Source of the DNA: Candidatus Pacearchaeota archaeon
GTDB taxonomy: Archaea; Nanoarchaeota; Nanoarchaeia; Pacearchaeales; GW2011-AR1
Direction: 5' to 3'
NCBI GenBank assembly: GCA_002690445.1
Contig: NZER01000472.1
Span: forward strand, 1-49,625
DNA length: 49,625 nucleotides
In this document: positions 42,738 to 49,336 of the stretch, one piece after another
How the letters are laid out: the number at the start of each line of letters is the position of its first letter
How positions within the stretch are numbered: position 1 is the stretch's first letter
The notes under the pieces: model-generated
Seen by the model: only the letters and a program-made list of their open reading frames with translations
Database searches by the model: none
Told to the model about the DNA's origin: nothing
Translations under genes and position numbers: made by a program

Positions 42738-43579
42738 CACCGATCCGCCAGCTTCCAAGTTAGGTTCACTTCTTCCGGCTCTTTCTTGCTTGGCTGATTA
42801 GACAGCAGCACTTCGCCAGAGGAGGAGTCAAGTAGGATGTTATCCACGTTGTATTCACGCATCCACTCGACAACTTTGACTAGCTCCTTGGTTACCGGGC
42901 CAGTGATCCCATCGTAGTGGGCCCTCTTTGGCTCTCTTGCGCTTTCGGCTAGGCCAACATCAGCCCGCTGGCTCTTGCCCCGCCGTGGATGCACACCCAT
43001 TTGCCTTGGCAGGCCAACAGACACCCTGTAGTCGCCCACCACTCGGTAGTAGTTGGGCCTTGAATAGCCAGCAGAGCCAGCCACTCCCCATACAGCAGCA
43101 AGCGCTTCGTAGACGGAGCCGGTAATGCTTGGGTCCGTAGACACCAGCTTTGCTATCCATTCCTGCCCCGTTCCACTGGGCGCTACATTTAGCAACCGTC
43201 CCAGAGTCTCTCGCTCTTCCCTGCTCAGCCTCGCTGCCGATGGGTGCGTCTCCATTATCTCGGCCAGTCGGTGTGCTGGGGTAGCAGCGCCTGCCCCGTT
43301 TCCTGCTCGCTGCGAATCAATCGCTCTGCGTCTAGACTTCACTACGCAGTCGAAGTTGTGCCTGCTGTAGCCTCGCTCCTTTGTCCTGCCCCAGAAATCA
43401 ACCAGGGAAGTAAACGTTCCGAGTGTAACGGTTGGATCTGCATCGGTTAGCGCTCTGATCCACTGCGTTGCATTGCGCCAGTTGCCCGGGTCTATCCCAC
43501 GCAGCCTTACAAAGCTGCTTCTTTCGTCATCGGACAGCGCTATTCGGCGCGCTCCCTTTCTTAGCTTCGTATTTGTCAT
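42734..43579 (-). CDS. Unknown protein with two copies of a WG-GYSR repeat domain
   Basis: The 281-residue protein carries two copies of a domain of about 65 residues, at about 15-80 and 118-181. Shared positions include LS-x-x-ER, a WI in the middle, a Leu then DP, WG, then GYSR-x-N-F/Y and VV (DPTVTLGTFTSLVDFWG against DPSITGSVYEALAAVWG). A basic linker (HPRRGKSQRAD) and a C-terminal helix-strand module follow. I do not know this domain. The gene is preceded by AAGGA, directly follows the VWA gene and is probably a functional partner of the ATPase/VWA pair. Confidence 0.75.
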   Translation of the reverse strand: MTNTKLRKGARRIALSDDERSSFVRLRGIDPGNWRNATQWIRALTDADPTVTLGTFTSLVDFWGRTKERGYSRHNFDCVVKSRRRAIDSQRAGNGAGAATPAHRLAEIMETHPSAARLSREERETLGRLLNVAPSGTGQEWIAKLVSTDPSITGSVYEALAAVWGVAGSAGYSRPNYYRVVGDYRVSVGLPRQMGVHPRRGKSQRADVGLAESAREPKRAHYDGITGPVTKELVKVVEWMREYNVDNILLDSSSGEVLLSNQPSKKEPEEVNLTWKLADRW

Positions 43580-43603
43580 CTCTACATCCTTTGGTTGCGG
43601 GCT

Positions 43604-45457
43604 TCACTTGCCCTTGGTTACTTTCCGCAAACCCTGCACGCAGGTCTTTGCATCCACTACGTTTGAAACAATCCACAACTTGCCGTTTCGGTCCAATACC
43701 TCCTTTGGCTGATACAGCGAAAGCAACTCCTTCGCATAGTCTTCTTTCTCTGGAAACAGCCAGACCATCGGTGTGTACTTAGCGAGCAGCGCATACAGGC
43801 TGGCAGCGTCACCGTCTCCAAAGGCGATCACCCCAGAGATGTCCGCTGTAGCTGCCCACTTCTCTATTTCCTCGATAAGGTCCGGTCCAAAGTGCGGTAC
43901 CTCTTTCTGCCTTGCCCCAACTAGCATTGTGCTGGCTGTCACGTCGCCAATGCTTGCTGTGTACTCTGTCTGCGTGTAGCCGTTGAAGTGGCAGACCACT
44001 ACAGCGTCCTTATCTAGATCGGATATCGCCAGGGCTGCTGCATAGCAGGCGTCCCGAATCTCTGAGCAGCTAGGGGAGATGTCTACCAGGATCAACTTGA
44101 GCCCAGTCTGTAGCTCTTCCCGATGGCACCGTGCCATTCTGTAGCTGCTGCCAACTAGCTCCTTCACTAGCCGCTTGCCTGATTGGCGCGGCGAAGGGTC
44201 AAGCCCAGCGCCGATGTCCAGTGCAACCAGGCAGGCCTCCATACTTGCCTGAATAGAAGCGGCATGCTTCTTTAGCGTCTTGCTCATTGAGCCAGCCTCA
44301 ATAGCGTTGACCATGCCGCCAGGGTTCTCATTGCGGAAGCTGTCTTCTACCGAGATAGAAGCCGTGTCGCAGTTCCATTCCGCCTTGCTGGTTACCGGTC
44401 TAATCTTGCCCGTGCCAAGGCCCAGCGACCCATAGAAGTAGCTTGGCTTGAAGGCGTTAGGGCTAAACAAGCTAAACCCCTTATATGCGTTTACCGCACC
44501 ATAAGAGGAGTAGCCTCCCCCCCAAAGCCAGTCGTCATCGGTAGCGGCAAAGCCGTTCCCGTAGCTTTCGCCTGAGACACCGGGTTTGGGGGGGAGATGG
44601 CTACCGGGTGAGGCTACATCCCCGGTACTACATCCAAAGGGCAACTTGGTTTCTAGACCGCTTCCAAGAGACTGCAAAGGCCGACCGGTGCCCCGGTACG
44701 AAGTAGCCGCAGGGATGCCAACACCCTGCTTGTCGCCTTTGTCGCCTGTTGTAACAGTCTTGGGTTGGAGTGACCCTAGCAGTCTTGCGTTTCCAGTTAG
44801 CTTCTCCTCTGCGCTGAGGGCTTGCTTGCGGAAACTCCTCGACTGCACATCGCCTCCTGCTGCTTGTCTCCTACCACTACCCTTGCGGGCAGCAGGAACA
44901 CTAGACCCCCCGTCCACCGACTGATCGCGAGAGGGATCCGACTCTCCGTTACCAGTAGCACTAGGTGCCCTGGGTTCCGGCCTTCTCATAGCTCTGAGCA
45001 AGCCGGCCAGATCGGTGGTTATGGGCGTGTCAATGCCCTGAGCAGCGGAAGGCCCCGCCCTACCGCCCTTGTTCGTTTCGCATATGCTCTCTCCTTCCGT
45101 AATGTCAAATGTCCACTGGTGCCCGTCTCGCCGCCTTATTACGGTGTCTGGGCCGTGTTGCTCGATCATTTGGTCGAGCTTGGACACGAATTTGTTTCCA
45201 GTGAATTCCGGCCTTGATATCTTCGCTCTCTCTGACTTGGGCAGGCAAGACCACTCTTTCCAGGCCGAGTGCCGCCACCGTCTGTAGCGCCAGCCGCTTT
45301 GGAAGAGGTGTGGCAGGGGGGTGCTTCTCCGGCCAGTCCTTGCCAGGAGCGGGCCGTCCGAAGATAGCTTTACTGACTCTGAACGTGTCTTCGCTGCCTT
45401 GCCGATCATCCGTCGCATATCTCTTAGCGTAAAGCTGTCTTTGTCTTCCTTGCCCAT
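43604..45457 (-). CDS. VWA-domain (CobT-like) partner of the MoxR ATPase
   Basis: 617 residues with AGGAG seven bases before the ATG. The N-terminal 320 residues are basic and Ser/Gly-rich with low complexity. Residues about 420-617 form a VWA domain: LKLILVDISPSCSE carries the metal-ion-dependent adhesion motif D459-x-S461-x-S463, followed by AAALAISDLDKDAVVVCHFN and SGVIAFGDGDAAS. VWA proteins of this kind couple to MoxR/CobS AAA+ ATPases to remodel a target or insert metal. The ATPase gene is two genes upstream in the same unit. Target unknown. Confidence 0.82.
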   Translation of the reverse strand: MGKEDKDSFTLRDMRRMIGKAAKTRSESVKLSSDGPLLARTGRRSTPLPHLFQSGWRYRRWRHSAWKEWSCLPKSERAKISRPEFTGNKFVSKLDQMIEQHGPDTVIRRRDGHQWTFDITEGESICETNKGGRAGPSAAQGIDTPITTDLAGLLRAMRRPEPRAPSATGNGESDPSRDQSVDGGSSVPAARKGSGRRQAAGGDVQSRSFRKQALSAEEKLTGNARLLGSLQPKTVTTGDKGDKQGVGIPAATSYRGTGRPLQSLGSGLETKLPFGCSTGDVASPGSHLPPKPGVSGESYGNGFAATDDDWLWGGGYSSYGAVNAYKGFSLFSPNAFKPSYFYGSLGLGTGKIRPVTSKAEWNCDTASISVEDSFRNENPGGMVNAIEAGSMSKTLKKHAASIQASMEACLVALDIGAGLDPSPRQSGKRLVKELVGSSYRMARCHREELQTGLKLILVDISPSCSEIRDACYAAALAISDLDKDAVVVCHFNGYTQTEYTASIGDVTASTMLVGARQKEVPHFGPDLIEEIEKWAATADISGVIAFGDGDAASLYALLAKYTPMVWLFPEKEDYAKELLSLYQPKEVLDRNGKLWIVSNVVDAKTCVQGLRKVTKGK

Positions 45458-45467
45458 GTCTCAGCTC

Positions 45468-45929
45468 CTACTCGTCTATGCCGCCTCCGGCGACGGTTAC
45501 TATGTTCAGATTCCCTATAACCGTTACAGGGAACCAGTCTTCTGCCTCTACAACGCCTCCAACAACGTCCCCAACCCAGTGCATGTCCGCTATCTCTGCG
45601 TCCAGGTCTAGGCTCCCCGCTGTACCAAACATCGGGTAGACAACCAGCAGCCTGCCGTCTGGCATAGAGATAAACTCGAACATCTCCCTAGCTATAATCC
45701 AGGCTCTCTCAGGGTGTTCTCTCTGGAAGCTGCAAATCTGCTCGTCAACACGCTGGAAGGCTGGCGGATTTACCACCACTTCTTCCTTTCTAAGGGCACT
45801 GGGGTGCTGCCTATCCGTCCTGAATGCGCCCCGTTCCATTGCATCGGCAGTCCTCTTGGCAAGCGACTGCGCCTTGGTTAGTTGTTCAAACATCTCATCT
45901 AGGAGGCCTTCTATGGTGTTAGACGGCAT
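45468..45929 (-). CDS. Unknown 153-residue protein between ATPase and VWA genes
   Basis: Strong ribosome binding site (GGAGG) and an 11-base overlap with the ATPase gene. The N-terminal 45 residues are helical (GLLDEMFEQLTKAQSLAKR). The rest is mixed (ERAWIIAREMFEFISM, GRLLVVYPMFG) with an acidic, strand-rich end (WFPVTVIGNLNIVTVAGGG). It lacks motifs I recognise. Fixed position between ATPase and VWA genes suggests an adaptor of the pair. Confidence 0.7.
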   Translation of the reverse strand: MPSNTIEGLLDEMFEQLTKAQSLAKRTADAMERGAFRTDRQHPSALRKEEVVVNPPAFQRVDEQICSFQREHPERAWIIAREMFEFISMPDGRLLVVYPMFGTAGSLDLDAEIADMHWVGDVVGGVVEAEDWFPVTVIGNLNIVTVAGGGIDE

Positions 45930-46848
45930 GCCTTGCCTCCTCCTTCTCTGCCTCTGCCTTCACCAGTTGCCTAGCTCTGCAAAGCTCAGACCATGCTGCG
46001 CTTAGGTTTCTGCTTCCGATTACCTTGTCTCTAACGTAGTCCCTGCCTTTGTTGTTCCTTGCTGCCCAGCCAGTCAGGGTCAACGCAAGGTCTCCTTGGT
46101 CGCCGGAGAAGGAGAAGGCTTCGTGCAGGGCCCTAACTCCCTCTTGCAGGCTAAGAGCGTTGTTGCCCTCATGTACTGCTATCTCCCTAGCCAGCTTCCA
46201 AAGCACACGAACAAACCCAGGAGGAAGGTTCGTTCTAACCATCAGCAAGCGCTCCTGCTGTGCAATCGGCAGGGGCTGCATCATTACCCTGCGAACCCTA
46301 CGCATAAGGGCATCGGATAGTTCACGGTGTGCGTTGCTGGTAATGAAGCAAAGCACGTTGTTCATGGTCGTTTGTATCTGCACACCGGGACGCACCGGGA
46401 CACGACCAGACTGCAACCAGTCCAGCAGCAGAGCCTCTGTACGCTGCATTGTTTTGTCTATCTCATCGAGCAGCAGCACAACCATCCCGCGCTCCGATGC
46501 CCTAGCCACCTTGGCAAGCACGCCGTCCTGCCTAACGGACCCAGAGTCGCCAGCAACAGCAGCAGCAACGTCTACACCAACAAACAGTTCATCTGCATCG
46601 GACCAGCTATGGCACTGGTAGACAATGAACTCCACTCGGTCTCCATTGCCCCTAATCACCTGGAACACTGCTTCTGCAAAGGCAGACTTTCCTGTTCCCG
46701 GTGGCCCCTCTAGCAGTACAGCCCGGAGCCCTGCTTGCCCTGGTGCTGTAAGGACACCGGCTAGTGCCAAAACATCAGAGCGCCTAGGTACATATCCAAC
46801 GCTTATCAATTTTTCCGTTAGTTCCTCAGTAAGGTTCGGAAGAGTCAC
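45919..46848 (-). CDS. MoxR/CobS-like AAA+ ATPase
   Basis: About 309 residues from the GTG at 46848, with AAAGGA eight bases upstream; a TTG two codons earlier is possible. Walker A GPPGTGKS is at 48-55 and Walker B LLLDEID at 125-131. A DADELFVGVD insert before Walker B, sensor 1 ITSNAHRELSDAL and arginine-finger region MRRVRRVMM follow. This is the MoxR/CobS branch of AAA+ chaperones, which act with VWA proteins. CobS-like genes occur in some phages, where their target is usually unknown. Confidence 0.9.
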   Translation of the reverse strand: MTLPNLTEELTEKLISVGYVPRRSDVLALAGVLTAPGQAGLRAVLLEGPPGTGKSAFAEAVFQVIRGNGDRVEFIVYQCHSWSDADELFVGVDVAAAVAGDSGSVRQDGVLAKVARASERGMVVLLLDEIDKTMQRTEALLLDWLQSGRVPVRPGVQIQTTMNNVLCFITSNAHRELSDALMRRVRRVMMQPLPIAQQERLLMVRTNLPPGFVRVLWKLAREIAVHEGNNALSLQEGVRALHEAFSFSGDQGDLALTLTGWAARNNKGRDYVRDKVIGSRNLSAAWSELCRARQLVKAEAEKEEARHAV

Positions 46849-46862
46849 GATCAAAATCCTTT

Positions 46863-46928
46863 CTATCTAGCTATTTCGTAGCCCAGAGCGACCATCGCTA
46901 AGAGCAGGGTGAAGGTTAGTGGGATCAC
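46863..46928 (-). CDS. Possible 21-residue membrane micropeptide
   Basis: A GTG overlaps the upstream TGA (GTGA) and opens 21 codons ending in TAG, 14 bases before the ATPase start. Nearly the whole peptide is one hydrophobic helix (IPLTFTLLLAMVALGYEIA) with a terminal Arg. Exact gap filling and coupled start support it; the length makes chance possible. Confidence 0.45.
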   Translation of the reverse strand: MIPLTFTLLLAMVALGYEIAR

Positions 46929-47164
46929 TGCTTTCGCCTAGGAAGAAGGGCGTGCCCAAAGCAGGGAGGGTTTGTAATGATTAGCTTCTGCCCTCTGCCA
47001 GGGCCGAGCTTGCAGTCCAAGTGATTGAAGTGTGATTTGCAGACATACCCCCAAGTACCTCCGTATCTAGGGATCGCAGCATCAGCAAATGCCCTTCTCT
47101 CGCACTCTGGTATTTGACAGTTAGGTAACGAACTAACAGCTACCTCTGTGCCTTTCTTAGCCAT
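46925..47164 (-). CDS. Small zinc-binding protein (79 residues)
   Basis: Start at the ATG at 47164 with AGGAG upstream. Cysteines and a histidine are placed as in small phage zinc proteins I have seen: NCQIPECERRAF, then GGTWGYVCKSHFNHLDC and GPGRGQKLI. Four Cys or Cys/His ligands are available. It is the first gene of the minus unit and lies downstream of the divergent regulatory region. A transcription-related or zinc-ribbon role is possible; function unknown. Confidence 0.75.
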   Translation of the reverse strand: MAKKGTEVAVSSLPNCQIPECERRAFADAAIPRYGGTWGYVCKSHFNHLDCKLGPGRGQKLIITNPPCFGHALLPRRKQ

Positions 47165-47278
47165 CTCTCTCTCTCCTAAGCTACGTCGTGACGGCATGTC
47201 CCGACTACGAAACCAGCATACCAAACCGGAAAAAGCCGGTGATTTCGGGGGGTTACGGATTCCGCCCACTTCGGCTGC

Positions 47279-47295
47279 ATATATATGTATATATA
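47279..47295. other. AT-rich alternating tract
   Basis: ATATATATGTATATATA stands in otherwise GC-rich DNA, inside the divergent intergenic region. On the minus strand it could supply TATA-like -10 elements for the MoxR-VWA unit. It could also act as a DNA-unwinding element. Confidence 0.45.
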
Positions 47296-47374
47296 GTAAG
47301 AATAGATATAGACAGCCATAAGCAGCAGCAAATCAGGGGCGCGCGCTAGGCAGTAGCGATAGCCCTTCGTGCCC

Positions 47375-47412
47375 ACGCGACGTGTTGCAATTTACTGGAC
47401 GCGACGTGTTGC
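47375..47412. repeat. Two direct copies of ACGCGACGTGTTGC
   Basis: Identical 14-base copies at 47375-47388 and 47399-47412, a 24-base period, about two helical turns. The spacing suits two protein dimers on one DNA face. They lie about 80 bases upstream of the predicted plus promoter, so they may be operators or iterons. Confidence 0.7.
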
Positions 47413-47421
47413 CGGCTCGAA

Positions 47422-47437
47422 CCCCGACGGGTCGGGG
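47422..47437. repeat. Inverted repeat CCCCGAC-GG-GTCGGGG
   Basis: Perfect 7-base arms with a 2-base centre, too short a loop for a stable RNA hairpin, so protein binding to the DNA is more likely. It lies between the direct repeats and the plus promoter. Confidence 0.6.
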
Positions 47438-47489
47438 CGACGACGACCGACGCCGTAACCCGGCGGAATCGTTGGGGAATTTTCGGGGC

Positions 47490-47519
47490 TTGACTTCCGT
47501 TAGCCGGTCGGTTTATGAT
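47490..47519 (+). promoter_or_regulatory. Sigma-70-type promoter of the right-hand operon
   Basis: TTGACT and TATGAT, each 5/6 to consensus, are 18 bases apart. The transcript would start near 47526, about 55 bases before the first gene at 47582, which has a strong ribosome binding site. This is the best host-type promoter found, suggesting early expression. Confidence 0.7.
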
Positions 47520-47581
47520 GCTCCGTCGAGGTCCCGAGAAGTTCGGCGGACCACCACCACAGCAACAGCTAAGGAGGCTAT

Positions 47582-47878
47582 ATGGAGCTTGTTAGTTCTA
47601 GGTGTAAGGGCTTGTTTGAAACAGGGAGGCTGCTAATCACCCCAGGTGCATTGGAAGCTACTAAGAAAGCAGGACAGGGGCTAGAGCCTCTGATAGACAG
47701 GCACAAGTCAGGAGACTGGGGCGATATGTGTGAGGCAGACGTGGAGTCAAACAACGCAGCCATTGATGGTGGCACCAGGATCATGTCTTCGTATGAGATG
47801 TCCACAGGAAGGGTCGTCTGGCTGATCACAGAGTCAGACAGAAGCGCAACAACGATCCTTATGCCAGATGAGTATTAA
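47582..47878 (+). CDS. Plasmid-related small protein family
   Basis: 98 residues with an excellent ribosome binding site (TAAGGAGG). The sequence matches a family I know from plasmids and integrative elements: ITPGALEATKKAG, LIDRHKSGDWGDM, then NNAAIDGGTRIMSSYEM and WLITESDRSATTILMPDEY. The function of the family is not established. As first gene of the presumed early operon it may act on the host. Its last codons overlap the next gene by 11 bases. Confidence 0.82.
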   Translation: MELVSSRCKGLFETGRLLITPGALEATKKAGQGLEPLIDRHKSGDWGDMCEADVESNNAAIDGGTRIMSSYEMSTGRVVWLITESDRSATTILMPDEY

Positions 47879-48146
47879 GTGGTTCAACCGAAGGCCAGGG
47901 GAGCCGCCCATTTCGCAAGAGGAAGACGGCTCGTTCTGCACGGTCTTCGGAGACACTAGGCCAGATTGGGTAGAGCTTCCGCCACAGCTAGGTGGTGGAA
48001 AGAGAAGGGTTGAGGGGGTCTTCCACTCAGCCTGTCCATGTAACCAACAGCACTCAGTTAGACACCTAGACATTGGGCGGGGTCTCCATGTGGCTGAGTG
48101 CAAACACAAAGGCTTCCTCTGGTACGAGGTAGCTGGAAAGGATTGA
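47868..48146 (+). CDS. Unknown 92-residue Cys/His-containing protein
   Basis: The gene overlaps the previous one by 11 bases and lacks an obvious ribosome binding site, so coupling is likely. The protein contains CPCNQQHSVRH and a later CKHKGFLWYE, which could form a zinc site (C-x-C ... H ... C-x-H). The N-terminus is basic (IKWFNRRPGEPP). No family recognised. Confidence 0.65.
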   Translation: MSIKWFNRRPGEPPISQEEDGSFCTVFGDTRPDWVELPPQLGGGKRRVEGVFHSACPCNQQHSVRHLDIGRGLHVAECKHKGFLWYEVAGKD

Positions 48147-48147
48147 G

Positions 48148-48447
48148 ATGTACGAAACAATCACAGTGAGCGACTTTGAAGGCTACGAAATTGAAAGCGA
48201 TTCTGACTACATAGAACACGAAATAGACCTTGGTGATGCCGGCTATCACACCGTGACCATAGACACAGACGAACACACTGACTGCTACCAAACGTCAAGC
48301 GTAGACATAACGCTGGATACCATCGCATCCACAGTAAGCAGCGATTCGCTGCTCAAGGAAATGCTTTGGGAGCTTGTTGGCTACTGCGGCATGGATTCTG
48401 TGCTTGATGCGCTTGCCGAAATGGAGGAAAGGGGGGAGGCGGCATGA
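48148..48447 (+). CDS. Unknown 99-residue acidic protein
   Basis: Ribosome binding site AAAGGAT. The protein is very acidic with a beta-like first part (YETITVSDFEGYEIESDSD, GYHTVTIDTDEHTDCY) and a helical C-terminus (SLLKEMLWELVGYCGMDSVL). Acidic, small and in an early operon, it could mimic DNA or bind a host protein, but this is speculation. Overlaps the next gene by four bases. Confidence 0.65.
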   Translation: MYETITVSDFEGYEIESDSDYIEHEIDLGDAGYHTVTIDTDEHTDCYQTSSVDITLDTIASTVSSDSLLKEMLWELVGYCGMDSVLDALAEMEERGEAA

Positions 48448-48689
48448 CTACTGCTGAAAAGTCCCGCAGACAACTCTTCGTTGAAGAGCTTGAGAGCAAA
48501 GGAATCTTTGTCAGAACCTACGACGAGCCTGGAATGGACAGGCTTGTAAGCGCAGTTGACGGGCTGCATCGAGAGCTTTGCAAGTACGACAACTCAAACA
48601 TTCAACTGTGGAAGGGCGTCACTGTGCTTGAGCTTGTGGACGCTTACGCAAAACACCAACACCTTGCGGTCCTTGGAGACAGAGTATGA
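48444..48689 (+). CDS. Unknown 81-residue protein
   Basis: The ATG overlaps the upstream TGA. The protein is helical (SRRQLFVEELESKGIFVR, TVLELVDAYAKHQHLAVLG). The DNA for its last residues is repeated, diverged, 239 bases downstream. No family recognised. Ends in a four-base overlap with the next gene. Confidence 0.65.
   Translation: MTTAEKSRRQLFVEELESKGIFVRTYDEPGMDRLVSAVDGLHRELCKYDNSNIQLWKGVTVLELVDAYAKHQHLAVLGDRV
48648..48677. repeat. Diverged 30-base direct repeat, copy 1
   Basis: This segment, coding AKHQHLAVLG of the gene above, matches 48887-48916 at 26 of 30 bases. See the second copy. Confidence 0.75.
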
Positions 48690-48886
48690 GCTTCTTCCCA
48701 GACAATAAGCTGGACCCCGCCTTCCACATCACCCTCCCCGAAAGCATTGAAGGGGAAGTCCTCAAGGCGCTGCTAGACGTTTTGGCAAAGCGAGGCCTGC
48801 GCGTTCACGTTTACGTGAGCAGGAACAACCAAGAGCAAGAGGTCGATGGCATTGGCCTTCGCTGTGTCAGAGAGGAGGAAGCATGA
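48686..48886 (+). CDS. Unknown 66-residue protein
   Basis: Small protein with a polar start (FFPDNKLDPAFHITLPES), a helix (VLKALLDVLAKRGLRVHVYV) and an acidic end. The alternation suggests a small alpha/beta fold. No motif. Start overlaps the previous stop by four bases; it ends in an ATGA junction preceded by GGAGG. Confidence 0.65.
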   Translation: MSFFPDNKLDPAFHITLPESIEGEVLKALLDVLAKRGLRVHVYVSRNNQEQEVDGIGLRCVREEEA

Positions 48887-48963
48887 GCAAAGCACCAACA
48901 CCTAGCCATCCTTGGATGGGAAGGAGGGGAAATGAGCGACATACACCAGTGGGTAAACGTTAG
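48883..48963 (+). pseudogene. Short frame starting at a duplicated junction, probable gene relic
   Basis: An ATG with a good ribosome binding site (GGAGGAAGC) and ATGA overlap opens only 26 codons and overlaps the next gene by 32 bases in another frame. The DNA at 48887-48916 is a diverged copy of the end of the gene at 48444. This looks like the remains of a gene duplication rather than a functional gene. Confidence 0.4.
48887..48916. repeat. Diverged 30-base direct repeat, copy 2
   Basis: 26 of 30 bases match 48648-48677. In the reading frame of the copied gene it would encode AKHQHLAILG, directly after the TGA of the gene at 48686, in untranslated or relic sequence. Confidence 0.75.
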
Positions 48964-49336
48964 GTTTAACTGCGTTCCGCTTGACCTGTTAGCAGACAAG
49001 GACGGAAGGCACGACTTTGAGGAGTGGGAGAGGCTAAACCCACCTGACTACGAGGCCATTTGCAACAGGATATGTGGCGACACAGACTGCAAAGGAGACT
49101 GCGAAGAAGAGGCTGAGGAGTATCTACACGCCTTCCCATTCGCTTGGGGTACTGCCTTTCTTCCAGACTACGATGTGCAGCCAGATGAGGCTACAGCAGC
49201 AGGCTTCCTGCTCTATGAGTTCAGGGGGCAGCAAGTACTTGGGATTGATGGCGGCGGCTACGACTTCTATGAGCAGCACTGGGCACCGCTAAAGAGCGGC
49301 CTGATGGGCAGGCGGTACGAGGGGCAGGAAGCATGA
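48932..49336 (+). CDS. Unknown 134-residue acidic Cys-containing protein
   Basis: Ribosome binding site AAGGAGGGG. The protein is acidic with a Cys cluster (CNRICGDTDCKGDCEEE) that could bind metal, and a conserved-looking aromatic end (LGIDGGGYDFYEQHW), the type of sequence seen in small phage or plasmid proteins of unknown role. Its stop overlaps the next start (ATGA). Confidence 0.7.
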   Translation: MSDIHQWVNVRFNCVPLDLLADKDGRHDFEEWERLNPPDYEAICNRICGDTDCKGDCEEEAEEYLHAFPFAWGTAFLPDYDVQPDEATAAGFLLYEFRGQQVLGIDGGGYDFYEQHWAPLKSGLMGRRYEGQEA

